Assembly (NCBI GenBank): GCA_009784745.1
Contig: WQXR01000048.1
Coordinates: forward strand, 1-8,628
DNA length: 8,628 bases
Source of the DNA: Methanomassiliicoccaceae archaeon
GTDB lineage: Archaea > Thermoplasmatota > Thermoplasmata > Methanomassiliicoccales > Methanomethylophilaceae
Reading direction: 5' to 3'
Position 1 is the first letter of the stretch. Every line of letters begins with the position of its first letter. A program made the position numbers and the translations under genes. Positions 6,326 to 8,628 of this stretch are shown one piece after another. The notes beneath the pieces are model-generated. The model did no database searches, was not told the DNA's origin, and saw only the letters and a list, made by a program, of their open reading frames with translations.

Positions 6326-7063
6326 TCAGTCGTTCTCTATCCTTGGTGCCAGTAAGTAACCTACGACACAGTTGCCGTCGGCAAAACTGAAACTCAGTTT
6401 CACAGGATAATCGTTACCTAATGATATTTTCACTATCGTTTCCGCCGGTACCGCTTTCACCAGATTGGAAAAGTAGTCCAGCGGGAACAGACTTTTCACC
6501 TTGGATGATGCCGACAGACCGGCAAGTTTCGTTCTGTCCAATCTTAAACTTACTGTGTCGGTGTCGCCTTCGCAGAACAGTTCGAACGCTTCCTCGTCCG
6601 CCGACAATGCTATGTGGTCTGAAACGGATTCCGCTGCTTTCATTCCCCTCTGTAATTCGGATATCGCAACGTCCACATTCACCGGTAATGATAATTGCGG
6701 TACTTTCGGATCGTTCATCCCTGCGGTGTCCACAAGATTCATTCGTCTTGTTATGTTCCCCACTTTTATTATCAATCTGCCTTGCGATTCGTCCTGTTCC
6801 ATGTCTATGACGTCACCGGAACCGGCCAGTTTGAGCATCTCCTTCATTTTATCAAGATCGATACCCATTTCCGTTCCCGTCGCCGAATAGGATTCGAATG
6901 CGCCTTTCCCTATCGTGAGATCGACCATCGCGACATGTGCCGGATCCACCGCCTTCAAGTTCACGCCGTCCTCGCCGACATTGAACTTCGCTTCGTCCAC
7001 CAACGTTGAGATTATGTTGACGAGACCTTTGAGCGTATCTGATTTTATCTCCGCTTTGAACAT
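6326..7063 (-). CDS. pcn: PCNA, DNA polymerase sliding clamp
   Basis: This 245-residue archaeal PCNA forms a ring on DNA and tethers replicative polymerase, FEN1, ligase and other partners. Typical features are LKAVDPAHVAMVDL at 36-49, the first-domain motif GIDLDKMKEMLKLA (67-80), an interdomain loop around DPKVPQLSLP (118-127), the FPLDYFSNLVKA helix region near the C-terminus, and the conserved C-terminal LAPRIE (238-243) that helps bind PIP-box partners. The ATG at 7063 starts the family-standard MFKAEIKS and has a strong Shine-Dalgarno (GGGGGGAG) four bases upstream. A longer in-frame start at 7135 would overlap tfs and is rejected. tfs lies just before it and transketolase N follows with only 5 bases between. 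A palindrome containing a likely TATA element is at 7090-7109. Confidence 0.97.
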   Translation of the reverse strand: MFKAEIKSDTLKGLVNIISTLVDEAKFNVGEDGVNLKAVDPAHVAMVDLTIGKGAFESYSATGTEMGIDLDKMKEMLKLAGSGDVIDMEQDESQGRLIIKVGNITRRMNLVDTAGMNDPKVPQLSLPVNVDVAISELQRGMKAAESVSDHIALSADEEAFELFCEGDTDTVSLRLDRTKLAGLSASSKVKSLFPLDYFSNLVKAVPAETIVKISLGNDYPVKLSFSFADGNCVVGYLLAPRIEND

Positions 7064-7067
7064 TTTT

Positions 7068-7075
7068 CTCCCCCC
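7068..7075 (-). promoter_or_regulatory. Strong ribosome binding site of pcna
   Basis: On the minus strand GGGGGGAG lies four A's before the ATG at 7063. It is the strongest Shine-Dalgarno in a window where most genes start without one, and it settles the pcna start. Confidence 0.8.
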
Positions 7076-7089
7076 TGCTGATTGTTTTG

Positions 7090-7109
7090 GAGAGTATTTT
7101 AATACTCTC
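7090..7109 (-). promoter_or_regulatory. Palindrome containing the probable pcna TATA box and the tfs stop codon
   Basis: GAGAGTATT at 7090-7098 and AATACTCTC at 7101-7109 are perfect inverted repeats separated by two bases. The minus-strand centre (TATTAAAATA) resembles a TATA box, about 36 bases before the pcna ATG, which would give a short leader carrying the Shine-Dalgarno. The tfs stop codon (7099-7101) is inside the palindrome. An operator or a weak tfs 3' hairpin are both possible; neither is proven. Confidence 0.5.
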
Positions 7110-7392
7110 TCCAAGAATGGTTGCATTTGCAGCAACGGTATATCCTTGTTTCCGGTTCATCTGCCGCCCTCGTCTGCCTGAGAACGAAATATGCTTCTTT
7201 GTTGCCGCACTCGGTACAAAGTATCCTCGTTTTCGGCAATGTCGCTGATGAACCTTCGATTATCGTTGTCTCTTTCTCCTTGGCGTCGGTAGTGAACTGC
7301 TGCGCCTTATCTATGCCTTTCACGGCGCCGCATTTACTGCAGACATACTGACCCTCTCTGGGGAACATCATCGACCCGCACGAACAAAACAA
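7099..7392 (-). CDS. tfs: Transcription factor S (TFIIS-like RNA polymerase cleavage factor)
   Basis: This 97-residue archaeal TFS rescues backtracked RNA polymerase by stimulating transcript cleavage. The C-terminal zinc ribbon is complete: CTEC at 59-62 and CCKC at 87-90, with the catalytic acidic pair D78-E79 in TRAADEPET, ending NHSWREY. The N-terminal ribbon is CSC at 3-5 and CSKC at 18-21. The first knuckle is CxC where most relatives have CxxC, one residue shorter. The start is an unusual TTG at 7392, supported by AGAGG eight bases upstream (7401-7405) and a TATA box at 7429-7436; the frame lacks an earlier ATG or GTG near the promoter. The intact DE pair argues for an active factor and against an inhibitory paralogue. 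It lies directly upstream of pcna. Confidence 0.93.
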   Translation of the reverse strand: MFCSCGSMMFPREGQYVCSKCGAVKGIDKAQQFTTDAKEKETTIIEGSSATLPKTRILCTECGNKEAYFVLRQTRAADEPETRIYRCCKCNHSWREY

Positions 7393-7400
7393 CTTATCAG

Positions 7401-7405
7401 CCTCT
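7401..7405 (-). promoter_or_regulatory. Ribosome binding site deciding the TTG start of tfs
   Basis: AGAGG on the minus strand sits eight bases before the TTG at 7392, a normal Shine-Dalgarno distance, and supports this rare start codon over the internal ATGs at residues 8 and 9, which would remove the first zinc knuckle. Confidence 0.55.
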
Positions 7406-7428
7406 GGTAACCTGCACTCTGTTTTAGG

Positions 7429-7436
7429 TATAAAAA
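7429..7436 (-). promoter_or_regulatory. TATA box of tfs
   Basis: TTTTTATA on the minus strand lies in the 91-base spacer between the membrane-protein stop and tfs. Its centre is about 40 bases before the TTG start, placing the transcription start near 7408 and leaving room for the AGAGG ribosome site. Confidence 0.65.
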
Positions 7437-7483
7437 CTGGTTGTTATTGTGCGCACGCGCCTGCACTGCCTCGCAGAAGGACA

Positions 7484-8341
7484 TCAGACGTATTCCGTGT
7501 CCTCTTTGGAACTTCCGTGCCTTGCTCTCTCTTTTTCCGGATCGTTCTTCTCCGCTCTGTGTATGAGTCCGGCAAAAGGACTCTCACGTTCCTCCGCTTC
7601 CTGCACAGAAGCGGGAAGTGCCGCAGGAACAGCCTGCGGCTCTTCTCTTGCCGTCGGCTTCCTTACTAACGTTTTGTGTATCGTGACTATCTTTTGCTCC
7701 GGAACCTTCGACTGCTGGATCGCTAATCTGTCGTCAAAATTGTCGCAACCGAGTTTTTTGCCTTCTTTATACGCAGCAAGTGATCTGGGCATTATCGGTC
7801 TTGCACTCTCGGGCGAACTGCGTATGGCCTCTTTGGAATGCATCTCCGCCATCAGGCCGCCGATCATTCCGAATATTACCGTGATGATGTACAGATTCAC
7901 TTTCATTGATGTTGTTCCGCTGAATATCCCGAAGAACGCCTGAAGGTACGACAGGATATACATCAGCGCTGCTCCCAGTAACGGAAGGTCAAGACCCAGC
8001 GAAGCGATCGCATCCTCAGGTTCCGACGCAAGGAGATCGGATCCGCTTATCAGTCCGGCGCTGAGTATCATCATCACTCCGAGGAATATCACGACGGCAA
8101 CGAGTGTTGCCACCATCCCTCTTGCCGGCGTTCCTGCTTTTCTTCCGCCTACAAATCCTGATACGATCTGTCCGATTATGGGGATCCACCACAGAAGCAT
8201 TGATATTATGAGCGTCAGGCGTATCGCAGAGAACAGGTTGCTGAATACGCTCTCTTTCTTCTCTGTTTCCGCACGGACATCGTTCTTCCTTGTGAGGAAC
8301 GGCATAATGCCTGTGCTGTTCGGTTCTTTTCCCACGTGCAT
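7484..8341 (-). CDS. Four-helix integral membrane protein with long charged C-terminal tail, function unknown
   Basis: This 285-residue protein is not assigned to a named family with confidence. A charged N-terminus (1-40) is followed by four probable membrane helices at about 42-65 (LTLIISMLLWWIPIIGQIVSG), 76-98, 119-140 and 147-167. A hydrophilic tail of about 118 residues follows, rich in Glu, Lys, Arg, Pro and Ala (for example KPTAREEPQAVPAALPASV), and is probably disordered and cytosolic. After helix 1 the motif FVGGRKAGTPARG resembles the G-x-x-AGR-x-AG turn of small archaeal membrane proteins of unknown role (DUF5518-like); this is a tentative resemblance. An even helix number puts both ends on the same, basic, side. 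The ATG at 8341 is preceded by AAGGG directly against it and a TATA box at 8389-8396. It is separated from tfs by 91 bases holding the tfs promoter. Confidence 0.8.
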   Translation of the reverse strand: MHVGKEPNSTGIMPFLTRKNDVRAETEKKESVFSNLFSAIRLTLIISMLLWWIPIIGQIVSGFVGGRKAGTPARGMVATLVAVVIFLGVMMILSAGLISGSDLLASEPEDAIASLGLDLPLLGAALMYILSYLQAFFGIFSGTTSMKVNLYIITVIFGMIGGLMAEMHSKEAIRSSPESARPIMPRSLAAYKEGKKLGCDNFDDRLAIQQSKVPEQKIVTIHKTLVRKPTAREEPQAVPAALPASVQEAEERESPFAGLIHRAEKNDPEKERARHGSSKEDTEYV

Positions 8342-8388
8342 CCCTTACTGTCAGACAAACGGCTGACCGATTTGCATCAGAATAGCGC

Positions 8389-8396
8389 ATATATAA
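8389..8396 (-). promoter_or_regulatory. TATA box of the membrane-protein gene
   Basis: TTATATAT on the minus strand, in non-coding sequence, is centred about 51 bases before the ATG at 8341. Transcription should start near 8367, leaving a leader of about 26 bases. Confidence 0.6.
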
Positions 8397-8420
8397 CGCT
8401 TTCTTTGAGATCGCGCTGTT

Positions 8421-8436
8421 TTGCATGCGCGTGCAA
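8421..8436. promoter_or_regulatory. Near-perfect palindrome between two divergent TATA boxes
   Basis: TTGCATGCGCGTGCAA is symmetric at 14 of 16 positions. It lies 25 bases upstream of the minus-strand TATA box (8389-8396) and 6 bases upstream of the plus-strand TATA box (8443-8450). The placement suits a shared operator for a dimeric regulator; this role is inferred. Confidence 0.4.
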
Positions 8437-8442
8437 CCAGAG

Positions 8443-8450
8443 TATTTAAA
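8443..8450 (+). promoter_or_regulatory. Plus-strand TATA box at the right end
   Basis: TATTTAAA is a good archaeal TATA element and predicts a plus-strand transcript starting at about 8472-8473. There an ATG opens an 18-codon reading frame, and a T-rich stretch follows about 120 bases later. Confidence 0.5.
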
Positions 8451-8472
8451 GGACGGAACTGAGAATGTGAGT

Positions 8473-8605
8473 ATGCGGAACGGCCTCTCGGCAGATGTTC
8501 CGAGGCTGATGCTCAAAAAAATAGAGTGACCTGCATTACGTTAAATGCTCCTTCGTTCGAAGACGATACTTCATGACCGCACCGACGCAGTTCTTTTTTG
8601 TCTTC
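8473..8605 (+). other. Candidate small transcript (ncRNA or mini-ORF message)
   Basis: A plus-strand TATA box 26 bases upstream and a T-rich tract at 8591-8610 could bound a transcript of about 130 bases. It could begin on an ATG whose frame encodes 18 residues (M-R-N-G-L-S-A-D-V-P-R-L-M-L-K-K-I-E) to a TGA at 8527-8529. The first part can also fold: GAGTAT (8469-8474) pairs with ATGCTC (8508-8513 region) and GGCCTC pairs with GAGGCT, using G-U pairs. Later short hairpins are GCATT/AATGC and CTTCG/CGAAG. It matches no RNA family I know (no tRNA T-arm, no clear C/D boxes). Existence is uncertain. Confidence 0.25.
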
Positions 8606-8610
8606 TTTTC
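8591..8610 (+). terminator. T-rich tract, possible archaeal terminator
   Basis: TTCTTTTTTG followed by TCTTCTTTTC gives a strongly T-rich plus-strand stretch, the usual form of archaeal transcription stop signals. It follows the candidate small transcript and comes before a further AT-rich element (TTAAATA at 8619-8625) that may be the promoter of a gene beyond the window. Confidence 0.35.
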
Positions 8611-8628
8611 AAACAGAGTTAAATACCA

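Noticed and set aside
7064..7135. N-terminal extension of pcna to a start at 7135
   Set aside because: PCNA proteins begin at MFKAEI, the strong Shine-Dalgarno is at 7068-7075, and the extension would overlap tfs.
7449..7456. Self-complementary GTGCGCAC between the membrane-protein gene and tfs
   Set aside because: Eight bases of GC-rich palindrome without a T-tract or conserved partner is too little to call a terminator or operator.
8016..8516. 166-codon minus-strand frame starting at 8516
   Set aside because: It overlaps the membrane-protein gene in another frame, is rich in Arg, Cys and His in a way typical of out-of-frame translation, and crosses both TATA boxes.
8530..8575. tRNA-like GTTCGA near 8553
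   Set aside because: No 5-bp T-stem around it, no acceptor stem or anticodon arm at the right distances; it is part of a short CTTCG/CGAAG inverted repeat.

Overview
The window reads as archaeal, most likely a euryarchaeal lineage close to the Thermoplasmata (for example Methanomassiliicoccales-like). The evidence is an archaeal PCNA clamp, transcription factor S, an Sm-like protein, a geranylgeranyl reductase of ether-lipid synthesis, a transketolase split into two genes, a wyosine-pathway Trm5/TYW2 enzyme, TATA boxes about 25 bases before several gene starts, and few Shine-Dalgarno sequences. The genus cannot be fixed from the sequence alone.

Layout: a short plus-strand gene of unknown role (11-226) converges on a minus-strand Sm-like gene (255-470). 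All other recognisable genes are also on the minus strand. Read in transcription order from the right, they are a four-helix membrane protein (8341-7484), tfs (7392-7099), pcna (7063-6326), transketolase N (6320-5496), transketolase C (5499-4558), transaldolase (4561-3917), geranylgeranyl reductase (3920-2751), a minimal nucleotidyltransferase (2659-2351), a Taw2-like tRNA enzyme (2292-1267) and an unrecognised 180-residue protein (1182-640). The last 290 bases hold the promoter of the membrane protein, a divergent plus-strand TATA box, and possibly one small transcript.

How the genes work together: pcna, the two transketolase halves, transaldolase and geranylgeranyl reductase are packed with a 5-base gap followed by three successive 4-base ATGA stop/start overlaps. 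This strongly suggests one translationally coupled transcript that joins the replication clamp, the non-oxidative pentose phosphate pathway and membrane-lipid saturation. tfs has its own promoter just upstream, and its stop codon lies inside a palindrome that also contains the probable pcna TATA box.

Points worth a second look: a perfect 10-bp stem hairpin before the unknown 180-residue gene, next to an open frame that hints at a frameshift or non-canonical start; two identical 11-bp direct repeats 31 bp apart just upstream of the Sm-like promoter; the palindrome over the pcna TATA box; a near-perfect 16-bp palindrome between two divergent TATA boxes at the right end; and a possible uncharacterised small transcript after it. 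No mobile element, CRISPR array, rRNA or tRNA gene was recognised, and no clearly new multi-gene system is visible.
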